In this document: positions 50,371-60,352 of the stretch, piece after piece | Numbering within the stretch: position 1 is the first letter of the stretch | How the letters are laid out: every line of letters starts with the position of its first letter | Assembly: GCF_016808095.1 (NCBI RefSeq) | Contig: NC_068972.1 | Span: 21,816,289 to 21,880,288, forward strand | Length of the DNA: 64,000 nucleotides | DNA from: Vigna angularis | Lineage: Eukaryota; Streptophyta; Magnoliopsida; Fabales; Fabaceae | Direction of reading: 5' to 3' | Translations under genes and position numbers: made by a program | The notes under the pieces: generated by a model | Told to the model about the DNA's origin: nothing | Database searches by the model: none | Seen by the model: the letters and a program-made list of their open reading frames with translations, nothing else

Positions 50371-50920
50371 TGTTGGATAAACATAAATGGGTCCCACACC
50401 CTAAATTAAGGGTCAATGTTTTTGCATGTTTTGCTCCATGGTTTACTCCATGTTTTACTCCATGCTTTACTCCATGTTTTGCTCCATGTTTTAAGCTTTG
50501 TTGTTTGGTGTTTTGTGTGAAGTTCTTCTATAAAAGGAAGAAGCAAGCAAAGAAGAGAGGAACCAACATAGAAGCAAAAACACAAACCATCTTGAGAGAA
50601 GTGAAGCCACGGTGAAGAAGAGGAAAATTAGAGAGTGTGTGTTTCTGTGAGTGTGAGAGTTTTGTATACCATCCGAGAGGGTGAGATATTTATAGAGATC
50701 CTCAAAGAGTGAGAGAAACACTGTAATCCTACTTTCATAGTGGAGATAATTTTCTGGACTAGGTCCCGTGATTTTTTTCGAGAGGATTTTCCATGTTAAA
50801 ATTTCCGGTGTTATTTTTCCCTACTCCTACACTTTCATTTACACTTCATTTACTACGCTTCCGCATAGTGCCCATTTTGGGGTTCACAGAGGAGGGAACA
50901 AGTACCGCTGTTTCCCAACA
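50371..50920 (+). repeat. 5' LTR of the copia element
   Basis: 550 bp long. It carries a TATA box TATAAAA (50529-50535) and, just upstream, a tandem array of a 12-bp unit TTTACTCCATGT (about 50426-50493). It has one more unit than the 3' LTR. The end is marked by the primer-binding site one base downstream. Confidence 0.95.
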
Positions 50921-50971
50921 GTGGTATCAGAGCTACCGGTTCGAAAAAGTCAGAATCCTGTGAAAGTCAAG

Positions 50972-53900
50972 ATGGAAGGAGACATGTTCAAGCTAACTGC
51001 GGATAATTATTCCTACTGGAAGACGATGATGGAAGATCATCTATACTGCAAGGATTTGTATGAGCCGATCACAAATCAAGAAATTCCAGAAGGGAAGACC
51101 GAAAAAGACTGGGAGATTCTGAATTGTAAAGCAGTGGCTATGATTCGAAAATACATCGACAAAAGTCTCTTTGAGCATGTATCGACTTATACCAATGCGT
51201 ATGAGTTATGGACAAAGCTTGAATCAATGATTCAAAAGAAGACTCCCAGGAACAAAGCTCACCTAGTCAGACGACTCGTAAAGTTGGAGTACTCTGACGA
51301 CCAGAATATGATCGAGCATCTCAACACCTTCAAAGGTATTGTGAACCAACTAATGAAGGCGGATATGAAGATTGATGACGAGCTACAAGCTCTTTTACTC
51401 CTTAGTTCTCTACCGGAGAGTTGGGACACGTTGGTGGTCACTCTCAGTAACTCAGCACCAGATGGAAAGCTCAGTCTGGATAACATCACAAACAGTTTAC
51501 TGAATGAAGAATCCAGAAGGAAAGAAAGGGGATCGAGTAGTCACTCAGAAGCCAGTGTTGTTGAGAATAGAGGAAGGAGTGAAAATAAAAGCAAAGGAAA
51601 ACGTGAAAAGTCACGAGGAAGATTCAAGTCTCGTTCCAAAGGTCTGACATGCTTTTATTGTGGAAAAGATGGTCACAAGAAGCCAGAATGTAGATTCCTG
51701 AAGAGAGATCAGAAGAATGGAATTGTACACCCAGATGTGGTAGATCCCAAAAAAAAGCTGGAAGAAAAGACCACAACAGCAGTGGTATCAAATGATGAGA
51801 ATGTGTTCCTTATCACTGAGGTAAACTATCTAAATATTTCTTTCGATGACTGCACTTGGATAGTAGATACTGGAGCATCTTTCCATGTTACTCCTCATGA
51901 GGGATTCTTCTCATCCTATCAAAAAGGAGACTTTGGAACAGTGAAGATGGGAAATCATGTCACAAGCAAAATTGTGGGCATAGGAGAAGTGACTTTGACG
52001 ACAGAAAATGGAAACAAACTTGTGTTGAAGGAGGTAAGACATGTACCAGAGATGCGTCTAAACCTTATCTCAGTTGGCAAGCTAGATGATGCTGGAATGA
52101 ACAACCAGTTTGGAGATGAAAAATGGAAACTTAGCCGAGGAAGCATGATTGTTGCTTGAGGCAAGAAGGAAGGCTCCTTGTACTGCATGCAAGGAAAAAT
52201 ATACAAAGGAGAGACGAATGTTGCTCAAGAAGAAAGTAAGGAGTTGTGGCACAAAAGACTAGGCCACATGAGCGAGAAAGGATTAAAGATCCTTGCAAAA
52301 GATCATCTCCAAAGTATAAAAGGACAACCACTTGAATTATGTGAAGATTGCCTAGCAGGTAAGCAGCGTAGAGTGTCCTTCCGTAGATCTGAAAATGGAA
52401 GAAGAAAAGAGCATATTTTGGATCTTGTACACTCAGATGTTTGTTCAACATCTGAAAAGTCCCTTGGTGGTGCTCAATATTTTGTTACCTTCATTGATGA
52501 CCACTCCAGAAAATTATGGGTCTATCCATTGAAGAGAAAAGATGAAGTTCTACGAATCTTCAAAGAGTTTCACGCCTCAGTTGAACGTGAAACTGGTAGA
52601 AAATTGAAATGTTTGAGAACTAATAATGGTGGAGAGTACAGAGGTCCGTTCGAGCACTATTGCAAGACTCATGGGATCAAACATGAGAAAGTACCTCCCA
52701 AGACACCTCAGATGAATGGTGTAGCTGAAAGATTCAACAGAACGATTGTCGAGAAGGTCAGGAGCATGTTGTCTCACGCAAAACTTCCCAAGTCATTCTG
52801 GGGGGAGGCAGTGGTGACAGCAGCTGATTTAATCAACTTATCACCTTCAAGACCATTAAACGGTAAGATACCAAAAGAAGTATGGTCTGGTAAAAAGGCC
52901 TCATATCGCAACTTCAGAGTCTTCGGATGTAAGGCATCAGTTCACATTCCGAAAGATGAAAGAGCAAAGCTCGATGCTAAAGCGAAAGAGTGCATATACC
53001 TTGGTTCTCCAAGAGATGAATTTGGTTTCAGATTATGGGATCTTGCAAACAGAAAGATTGTTCGAAGCAGAGATGTGGTGTTCTTTGAAGATCAGACAAT
53101 CCAAGACATCAAGAAAGTGGAGAAACCAACACTTAAGCTGATAAGTGATCAAAGCCCTATTGTGATGAACAACTCAGGGGTAGAGTCTCATCAAGCCGAA
53201 CCAGAGTTACAACTTGATGAAATGGATGAAGAAGCTGATCAACCTAATCTGACGGAAGAAGATCAACCAATTGAGGATGCTCCGCAAGAACCCCAATTGA
53301 GACGATCAACAAGGCAGAAGCAACCGTCAAGAAGGTATTTTTCAGATGAATATGTTAATTTTACTGATGAAGGTGAACCTCAAAGCTTTGTAGAAGCAAT
53401 GGAGACGGAAGACAAAGACAAATGGTTGCAAGCCATGGAAGAAGAGATGCAATCCTTAAAGGAAAATCAGACTTATGATTTGGTAGAATTACCAAAAGAA
53501 AGGTACAAAGCAAGAATGAAGAGAACAACCCAAGCCCAAGGTACAAAGCACGAATTGTCGTGAAGGGATGCAACCAGAAGAAAGGAATAAACTTCGACGA
53601 AATATTCTCACCAGTAGTGAAGATGACATCCATTAGAGCAATTCTCGGTCTGGCAGCAACACTAGACCTAGAGATTGAACAACTGGACGTCAAAACAGCA
53701 TTCTTACATGAAGACCTAGAGGAAGAAATTTACATGAAGCAACCAGAGGGTTTTGAAGAACCAGGCAAAGAACACTTGGTGTGTCGTCTGAAGAAAAGTC
53801 TCTATGGTCTTAAGCAAGCTCCAAGACAATGGTACAAGAAATTTGATTCCTTCATGATCCAACATAATTTCAAGAAGACCTCCGCAGACCACTGCGTGTT

Positions 53901-54918
53901 TGTGAAGCATTATGAAAATGGTGAGTCCATCATACTTCTCTTGTATGTTGATGATATGTTGATTGTAGGGAAGGACAAAATTAAAATAGCTGCTCTCAAG
54001 AAGGCATTGGGCAAGTCTTTTGCCATGAAAGACCTGGGTGCAGTAAAGAAGATACTTGGAATGAAAATCTCCAGAGATCGTTCTAGAAGAATGCTATGTG
54101 TATCTCAAGAAGATTACATTGAGAAGATTCTCAAAAGGTTCAACATGCACAATGCCAAATCTGCTCGTGTTCCAATTGCTGGACATTTCAAACTCAGCAA
54201 GTCGCAATGTCCAAAGAATGAAGAAGAAAAGGAAGAAATGAACAAGGTACCCTACTCTTCTGCCGTGGGTAGCCTTATGTATGCAATGGTTTGTACAAGG
54301 CCAGATATTGGCTATGCTGTAGGAGTTGTGAGCAGATACCTGTCGAATCCAGGAAAGGAGCATTGGGAAGCTGTTAAGTGGATATTGAGGTATCTAAGAG
54401 GATCTGCCAAAAGAAGCTTGTGTTTTGGAAATGGAGATGTAAAGCTAATCGGATATTCAGACTCAGACATGGCTGGAGATGTCGATTCAAGGAAATCAAC
54501 ATCAGGTTATCTGATTACTTTTGCAGGGGGAGCTGTTTCTTGGCAGTCAAAGCTACAAAAATGTGTGACATTGTCTACTGCTGAAGCAGAGTATGTAGCG
54601 GTGACTGAAGCCTCTAAAGAGATGCTATGGATGAAGAATTTCCTAAGTGAATTAGGACATAATCAAGACGATTATGTGGTGAACTGTGATAATCAAAGTA
54701 CCATCCATCTGACCAAGAACCCCATGTTCCATTCACGTTCGAAACATATCGACGTGCGGTATCACTAGATACGAGAAGCGCTGGATGAGAAGAAATTGAA
54801 GATAGAGAAAATCCATACAAACTTGAATTGGTCTGATATGATGACTAAGTCAATACCAACCAAGAAGGTTGAAGATTGTTGTGAAGGTGCTGGTGTCGTA
54901 GTGCCTTTTTTCAACTAA
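50972..54918 (+). pseudogene. Copia gag-pol polyprotein, defective
   Basis: From the ATG at 50972 the frame gives a Tnt1-like gag, a zinc knuckle CFYCGKDGHKKPEC, and protease with VDTGASFHV. An in-frame TGA at 52157-52159 stands at what looks like a CGA codon. Integrase follows with the HHCC zinc-binding part (HKRLGHMS ... CEDCLAGK) and a core where the second catalytic aspartate is replaced (LRTNNGGEY). A frame break with lost sequence lies at about 53490-53530, before the RT. The RT has LDVKTAFLHEDLEEEIYMKQ and LLLYVDDMLIVG; RNase H has GYSDSDMAGD and STAEAEYVA. A TAG at 54766-54768 replaces a tryptophan codon near the end, which is at about 54918. This copy cannot make a working polyprotein; mobilisation by another element is possible. 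Confidence 0.93.
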
Positions 54919-54970
54919 GTCAAGATGCAAAGATGGGAAAGAAGATCCATTTAAGTTTATGGGGGAGTTT

Positions 54971-55508
54971 TGTTGGATAAACATAAATGGGTCCCACACC
55001 CTAAATTAAGGGTCAATGTTTTTGCATGTTTTGCTCCATGGTTTACTCCATGTTTTACTCCATGCTTTACTCCATGTTTTAAGCTTTGTTGTTTGGTGTT
55101 TTGTGTGAAGTTCTTCTATAAAAGGAAGAAGCAAGCAAAGAAGAGAGGAACCAACATAGAATCAAAAACACAAACCATCGTGAGAGAAGTGAAGCCACGG
55201 TGAAGAAGAGGAAAATTAGAGAGTGTGTGTTTCTATGAGTGTGAGAGTTTTGTATACCATCCGAGAGTGTGAGATATTTATAGAGATCCTCAGAGAGTGA
55301 GAGAAACACTGTAATCCTACTTTCATAGTGGAGATAATTTTCTGGACTAGGTCCCATGGTTTTTTTCGAGAGGATTTTCCATGTTAAAATTTCCGGTGTT
55401 ATTTTTCCCTACTCCTACACTTTCATTTACACTTCATTTACTACGCTTCCGCATAGTGCCCATTTTGGGGTTCACATAGGAGGGAACAAGTACCGCTGTT
55501 TCCCAACA
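54971..55508 (+). repeat. 3' LTR of the copia element
   Basis: 538 bp, the same as the 5' LTR except for about eight substitutions and loss (or lack) of one 12-bp CTCCATGTTTTG-type unit. Directly preceded by the polypurine tract. Confidence 0.95.
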
Positions 55509-55546
55509 GGATAAGAGCGTGGAAATAATCGGTCAAAAGAAACGAA

Positions 55547-56016
55547 AATCATACATAAAGTAGTTAATTAACATGCATTTGTATCAAATGAAAGAAGGAT
55601 TACATGTGATGGTCGTTAAACTTTGTTCGAGAAAGTTTTGAGAAGAGAAGAGGGTCTCACGTGCTAAGATAAAATGAATGAATTTTCAATCTCTCGCTCA
55701 AATTTTTATTAAATTCACTAACCTTTTGACGTCTAACGTTGGGGCATTCGACATTTTATATTCTTTTACGTTTAATTACAATTCTAAACGACGTCTAATA
55801 ATTGCATTTATTTACAAAAATGCCACCGGTCATTTCTAACGTTGGTTATTCAATGGTTGGACGTTGAACGCGTGACGTTATAAGCTGTTTTTGTACTGGT
55901 GAATGTGTCTAAGTGTGGTAGCACATCTGCTGAGCAAAGTTTAGCTTGTCCATCCTTATGTGTAAAAAGAAGGTATTATCAATCTCTTGTCAGTCAAGAG
56001 AAGTATATTTTAAAAC
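55547..56016 (+). repeat. Copy A of a 450-bp direct repeat (CACTA end plus LTR X)
   Basis: The stretch from TAGTTAATTAACATGC through the CACTA right end (55901) and LTR X sequence to GAAGTATATTTTAAA is repeated at 58255-58697 with moderate divergence. Between the copies lie a truncated gag and an LTR in minus orientation. Confidence 0.85.
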
Positions 56017-56899
56017 ATCCATAACACTTGATGCTTAATGGAGATCCTTGAGTTTCCTTTCTTTCTCCATGGTATTTATCCTTTCCTTTTGCTTTCATGA
56101 ATTTTGCAAATTTCTTTGTCATGAGGCTCATGTTTTCCTCATCATTAGAGTCATCATCCTCAGTTCTTCTTGAAATCTTTCCTTTTGAAATTTCAGATTT
56201 AAAGGCTAAGGTTTTCCTTTTGCCTTGATCCTCTTCTGCAGTCAATCTGTTTAGCTCAAGCTCGTGCTCACGAAGCTTTCCAAAGAGAATCGCCATTGAC
56301 ATTTGAGAGAGGTTTTGTGACTCTGAGATGGCAGTCACCTTTGGTTGCCAAGTCCCGTCCAATGATTTCAGAATTTTTACATTTAATTCATCAACATCAA
56401 AATTCTTACCCAACCCTGTCAAATGGTTCATAGTGTTAGTGAAGCGCTTTTGGACATCAGAAATTGTTTCTCTAGGCTGCATCCTAAACATCTCGTACTC
56501 TTGGATGAGCGTGTTCTTCCTTGCGCGTTTCACATCATTAGTACCCTCATGTGTGACTTTGAGCACATCCCACATTTCCTATGATGTCTTACAAACAGAA
56601 ATTCTATAGAACTCATCAAGCACCATAGCAGAAGATATTATATTACGAGTCTTAATATCAAATTGGGCTCTCTTATTTTCCTCATTAGTCCAATTAAAAT
56701 AGGAATTTTCCACTTCAACACCATCAACAGTACTTTTAGGAATATAAGAACCATTTTTTACAGCTTCCCAGATGCCTTTGTCAACAGACCCCATGAAAAT
56801 TTCCATTATGACTTTCCAGAATGCATAGTTATCACCAATAAAAAGTGGTGGTATGTTGATGGAAGCACCTTTCGGCGTAAACTTAATTTTGATGACCAA
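56017..56899 (-). pseudogene. Copia gag fragment, truncated at the zinc knuckle
   Basis: The minus strand reads a gag N terminus (PPLFIGDNYAFWKVIMEIFM, then NWTNEENKRAQFDIKTRNII). One TAG stop follows (about 56580), then MWDVLKVTHEGTNDVKRAR, KRFTNTMNHLTGLGKNFDVD and a basic linker. It stops at KCYGC, the first half of a CCHC zinc knuckle, where homology is cut off and LTR X sequence begins. The primer-binding site for this element (TATCAGAGC, minus strand) is at about 56935-56943 and its 5' LTR is at 56949-58251. Protease, integrase, RT and the other LTR are gone. Confidence 0.85.
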
Positions 56900-56948
56900 C
56901 CATTTTCAAAAAATTTGAAAGAATATCAAAGTAAGCTCTGATACTTAT

Positions 56949-58251
56949 TGTTGGTTAAAACAATTGGTATCGTCGAGTCGCGCAGCGGAATAAAATAGCG
57001 GAAAACGTGTTCGGTCAATTTAAAAAATGGTTCCTTTAATTTTCTTATAAACGATTTATCAAACAGTTGATGTGCAGAAAATGTAAAGAGTATAGGGAGT
57101 AGAAAAATCACACAAATGATTTTTATCCTGGTTCGAATCAAAAGATTCTACGTCCAGTCGTTAATCATTATGAATAATGATTAACTTTTTTTTACTAAAA
57201 ACAGTTTCATAGTTTTTACAAATTACAAGATAGTGAATGAGATTAAGAAATGCAAAAACCTTCCTTCGACAAACGAATCAGAAGAATCAGCTCTGCCAAC
57301 TTGAAGAGAACCACTCCGACCATTGACACACAAAGCGCGAGCTTCTCATATTCACAAGACTTGACAAGAGCAAGAATCACTTGAGAACTTCCTCAGATGC
57401 ACTGTATTCTCAAATAGCATAGATTCTCTATTCACTCACAGAGAACTTCCCTTAGGCACACAACTCTAATACTCTCAAAATGAAAAGTTACTTTCTAAGA
57501 GCTGTGAAGACCTCTATTTATAAGCCCAGGTTCGTGCATGGTCAGAAACTGTAAAGACATATCATAATTGTCAGTGATAATCAATTATTGTAAGTGATAA
57601 TCGATTATCTACGAGACTTGGAATAGTTAGGATATTTAATACTTCAACCAGTCGGCTTCAGCTCTTCACCTCCTTCTACCATTCGGCTTGAGCCCTCATT
57701 GTCTTCTGTCATTCGGCTCTATTCCTTATTGTCTTCCATCGTTCGGCTCGACCCCTTATCACCTTTTACCGTTCGTCTTGGTTCCTCACATCTTTCCAAC
57801 GTTTAGTGCTTACTGCTCGGTCTCGGTCATACCTCACTTGGTATTGGTCATACCTTGCTTGGTCTCGGTCATGCCCTCCACCGCTTGGTCCGAACTGCTC
57901 GGTCTCGATCATGCTCTCCACCGCTCGATCCTTCTTCTTCTCTCTCACAGCTTTCCACCGCTCGGCTTAACTCTCGTATACCTTCCAACTCTTAACTTTT
58001 TATTCTATAGTGTTTGTTGGACACAATATCGTTCGACTTGTATTTGACGTCGTTCGGTCTTTAACTGCGTTCGGCCTTCATCCGTTAGAGAGCGTTCGTC
58101 CTTTTAGCTGCTACACGCCGTTCGATTTTCCTCGCGGACCAACATATAGGAATGCTTTTAAACTTAATACAACAAGGGTCTTCATATTCTTCACTTTGCA
58201 ACATCATCAAAATCATTATCTTCAAGTCACCAATGCTCCTCATTGGTAACA
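56949..58251 (-). mobile_element. 5' LTR of the truncated minus-strand copia element
   Basis: Minus orientation: starts TGTTACCAATGAGGAGCATT and ends TTTTAACCAACA, directly followed by the primer-binding site. It shares the GTCGTTAATC / GATTCGAACCAGGATAAAA block and start with the solo LTR at 27689-28650. The U3 part holds two AATCGATT-type sites (57575-57610) and a dense array of GTTCGGCT/CTCGGTC/CGTTCG motifs at 57650-58135. The right end abuts the CACTA sequence of repeat copy A'. Confidence 0.8.
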
Positions 58252-58700
58252 TGAAATAGTTAATTAATATGCATTTGTATCAAATGAAAGAAATATTACA
58301 TGTGATGGTCGTCAAACTTCGTTTGAGAAAAGTTTGAGAAGAGAATATGGTCTCGCGTGCTAAGATAAAGTGAATGAATTTTCAATCTCCCGCTCAAATT
58401 TTTATTGAATTCACTAATCTTTTGACGTCTAACGCTGGTCATTCGACGTTTTATATCTTTTTTATGTCAAATTACAATTCTAAACGACGTTTAATAATTA
58501 CATTTATTTACAAAAATGTCACTGGTCATTTTTAACGTTGGTTATTCTATGGTTGGACGTTACGTTATACACTGTTTTTGTACTAGTGAATGTGTCTAAA
58601 TGTGGTAGCACATCTGCTGAGCAAAGTTTAGCTTGTCCATCCTTATGTGTCAAAAGAAGGTATTATTAATCTCTTGTTAGTCAAGAGAAGTATATTTTAA
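58252..58700 (+). repeat. Copy A' of the direct repeat (CACTA end plus LTR X)
   Basis: Matches copy A at 55547-56016. The CACTA right end TTTTTGTACTAGTG stops at 58588, followed by the same AATGTGTCTAA flank. Unlike copy A, LTR X continues past GAAGTATATTTTAAA to about 59001. Confidence 0.85.
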
Positions 58701-58989
58701 ACCTCTACTCTACTTCATTTTGTAAGTTATTGGTTTATTTCTAGTTATTAGTTAATAATTTTTTAGAGAGATTAACAACATACGATCTTTTAATATGAAC
58801 TAGTATAAAAATCACATGTGCAAGTTTTTCTCTCTTATACTCTTTTATTTACTTGCTTTTGTTTGTCTTGATTTTTCTATTTTGTGAAGTTAATTTTTAA
58901 AAAGGGAAGTCAATTTAAAAAGAAACTTATTTTATCAAAAACAAATTCACCCCCTCTTAGTAGTTGTTAAACACCGAAAATTTCGCTGT

Positions 58990-59400
58990 GTATTTTTAAC
59001 ATATTGATGTTTTTGTCTTTGATTATCTACCAACCACAATAATTTCTTAATGAACCTTTGTCTAACAAAATCTTTGGCGGTGTATTTGAGAATAAGATAA
59101 TCCAAGATATTTTTTTCTTTCCCACAGGAGCAATACACATAAAACAAATAATTAAACAATGCACTAAGAAAAATGTGACATACCTTATCCACATGGGTCC
59201 AATCTTCAATTTGTTTTATAGGAGTACTGGAGTTGAGTTTGGAAGTGGTAAGAGCAAAGACAATTGCATACATATTTAACAAAGTAGGTAGACATTCTTG
59301 TTAGAGTTGGAAGTTTTGACTAGTGAAAACTTCAATTTTGGAACCATTTAAGAAAGGTTTCGAAAACATAGTATGAGTCGCAAAAACATCGTTTGGCTTC
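58990..59400 (-). pseudogene. Copia gag remnant, N-terminal half
   Basis: Minus-strand frames give KPFLNGSKIEVFTSQN, LLNMYAIVFALTTSKLNSST, IKQIEDWTHVDKVCHIFLSA and LILKYTAKDFVRQRFIK, then IIKDKNIN. This is the start of a copia gag whose continuation (INEYRKIF...) is at 49300-48660. The gap is filled by element X. Frameshifts and stops are present. Confidence 0.75.
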
Positions 59401-60350
59401 TCTAATGTAGAGTTGTTGTCAAAGTCCATGCCATCAACTTTAAGTCCTTATGATTGTTGTAAAAAACTTATGATAACAGGAGTAAAATTTGTTTCCTAAG
59501 GCATGGATGATCATTACTCTTAAAGACTTATTCACGATGTGTTGTGCAAGCTACTTAGAATACAATAAGAAATTCTCAAATGTTTCCGAGGAACTTAAAA
59601 CTAGCAAGTCAGAACCTTATAATTAGAGAAATAAGGAGAATATAATAGATTAATAAAGGTGTGTTTTAGAGGAGAGTAGAAATACTTGTTTATATGTGGA
59701 GGATAAGGTATAGAAACCTCATGATCCATGAAGAGAGCTCAACATTCCATAGATTGTAAAGAAGAAATAACAACATTCTATGGAGTGAGATAATGTAAGG
59801 AGGAATTGTAGAGATCTTTGCCGAAAAAGAAGCAACTTGTAGCTAAAGTCTTTCGTAACATGTGACAATTATTTCAGAAAAGAAGGACGTGACCTATGAC
59901 AACAAATCTACAACATTAAAAAAAAAAGAATTGTCCACTAAAGAATACACAACTCTTTTAAAATATTCTAATGTTCCAAAAAATTTCACATTGAATAAAC
60001 TTGAAAATATTAAACCACTTATAAATTCCATGTTTCAAGATTTTAAAATAAAAATGTTATTGATAATTTAACGCATATTTGAATCTCTTTAATTTTCATA
60101 TTTTAGGATCACCAATAACCATGACATGATTTAATTGATCCTTTAAAAGAAAAATCATTAAAAAAAGTTAAATAACAATAAAGCCTGATTTAAACCGCAC
60201 ATTAAAAAAAAACTTATCAACATATTCAATTCAAAAACTTAAAATCTTCCAATTATTGCTTATAGCCCCCTTTCCCATGATAAATAATCTCTATCAATAT
60301 AATCATAAAAAAATATCAAAAGTAGCATGAAGAAAAAATTCCATTTGATT
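59400..60350. other. AT-rich sequence, no gene recognised
   Basis: This stretch would be the 5' leader and 5' LTR side of the minus-strand gag at 58990-59400, but I could not identify an LTR boundary. Only chance ORFs are seen. Confidence 0.4.
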
Positions 60351-60352
60351 GT

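Larger units (their letters stand above)
50371..55508 (+). mobile_element. Full-length Tnt1/Tork-like copia retrotransposon
   Basis: Two LTRs (50371-50920 and 54971-55508) both read TGTTGG...CCAACA and are flanked by a perfect 5-bp duplication GGATA (50366-50370 and 55509-55513). The primer-binding site TGGTATCAGAGC (50922-50933) matches the initiator-methionine tRNA end usual for copia elements. A polypurine tract TATGGGGGAG precedes the 3' LTR. Domain order gag, protease, integrase, RT, RNase H identifies Ty1/copia; the gag is Tnt1-like. The LTRs differ by about eight substitutions plus one 12-bp repeat unit, so insertion is recent. The coding region is defective. Confidence 0.95.
49862..55901 (+). 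mobile_element. Non-autonomous CACTA element, split by a copia insertion
   Basis: Ends CACTAGTACAAAAATC (left) and TGTTTTTGTACTGGTG (right) are inverted repeats, flanked by the 3-bp duplication AAT (49859-49861 and 55902-55904). Subterminal repeats of GACGTTAAA / TTAACGTCGAATTT occur at both ends in both orientations. Without the copia element it would be about 0.9 kb, far too short for a transposase, so it is non-autonomous. It includes a CAACAACAAACAAGTTCAAC tandem repeat at 50160-50270. A second right end of the same family stops at 58588. Confidence 0.85.
49306..59001 (+). mobile_element. Rearranged copia-type LTR element X, host of nested insertions
   Basis: The left end TGTTAGCAACAAGG and right end TTTTTAACA are flanked by TCTTG (49301-49305) and TATTG (59002-59006), one base apart, and the two sides join one gag gene (48660-49300 and 58990-59400). 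The LTR opens at 49306 with six AATCGATT-type sites (49530-49670) and a TATATATA box at 49723-49730. A CACTA insertion splits it at 49861. The LTR then resumes at 55905-56016 and again at 58592-59001; the two overlapping stretches suggest two LTRs of X, each with the CACTA, with the internal region lost by deletion. No coding part of X itself remains. Confidence 0.6.

Noticed and set aside
50922..50933. tRNA-like TGGTATCAGAGC
   Set aside because: This is the primer-binding site of the copia element, not part of a tRNA gene; no cloverleaf surrounds it.
57688..58249. ORFs of 79-119 codons
   Set aside because: Located in the U3 of a copia LTR through the GTTCGG motif array; no homology seen.
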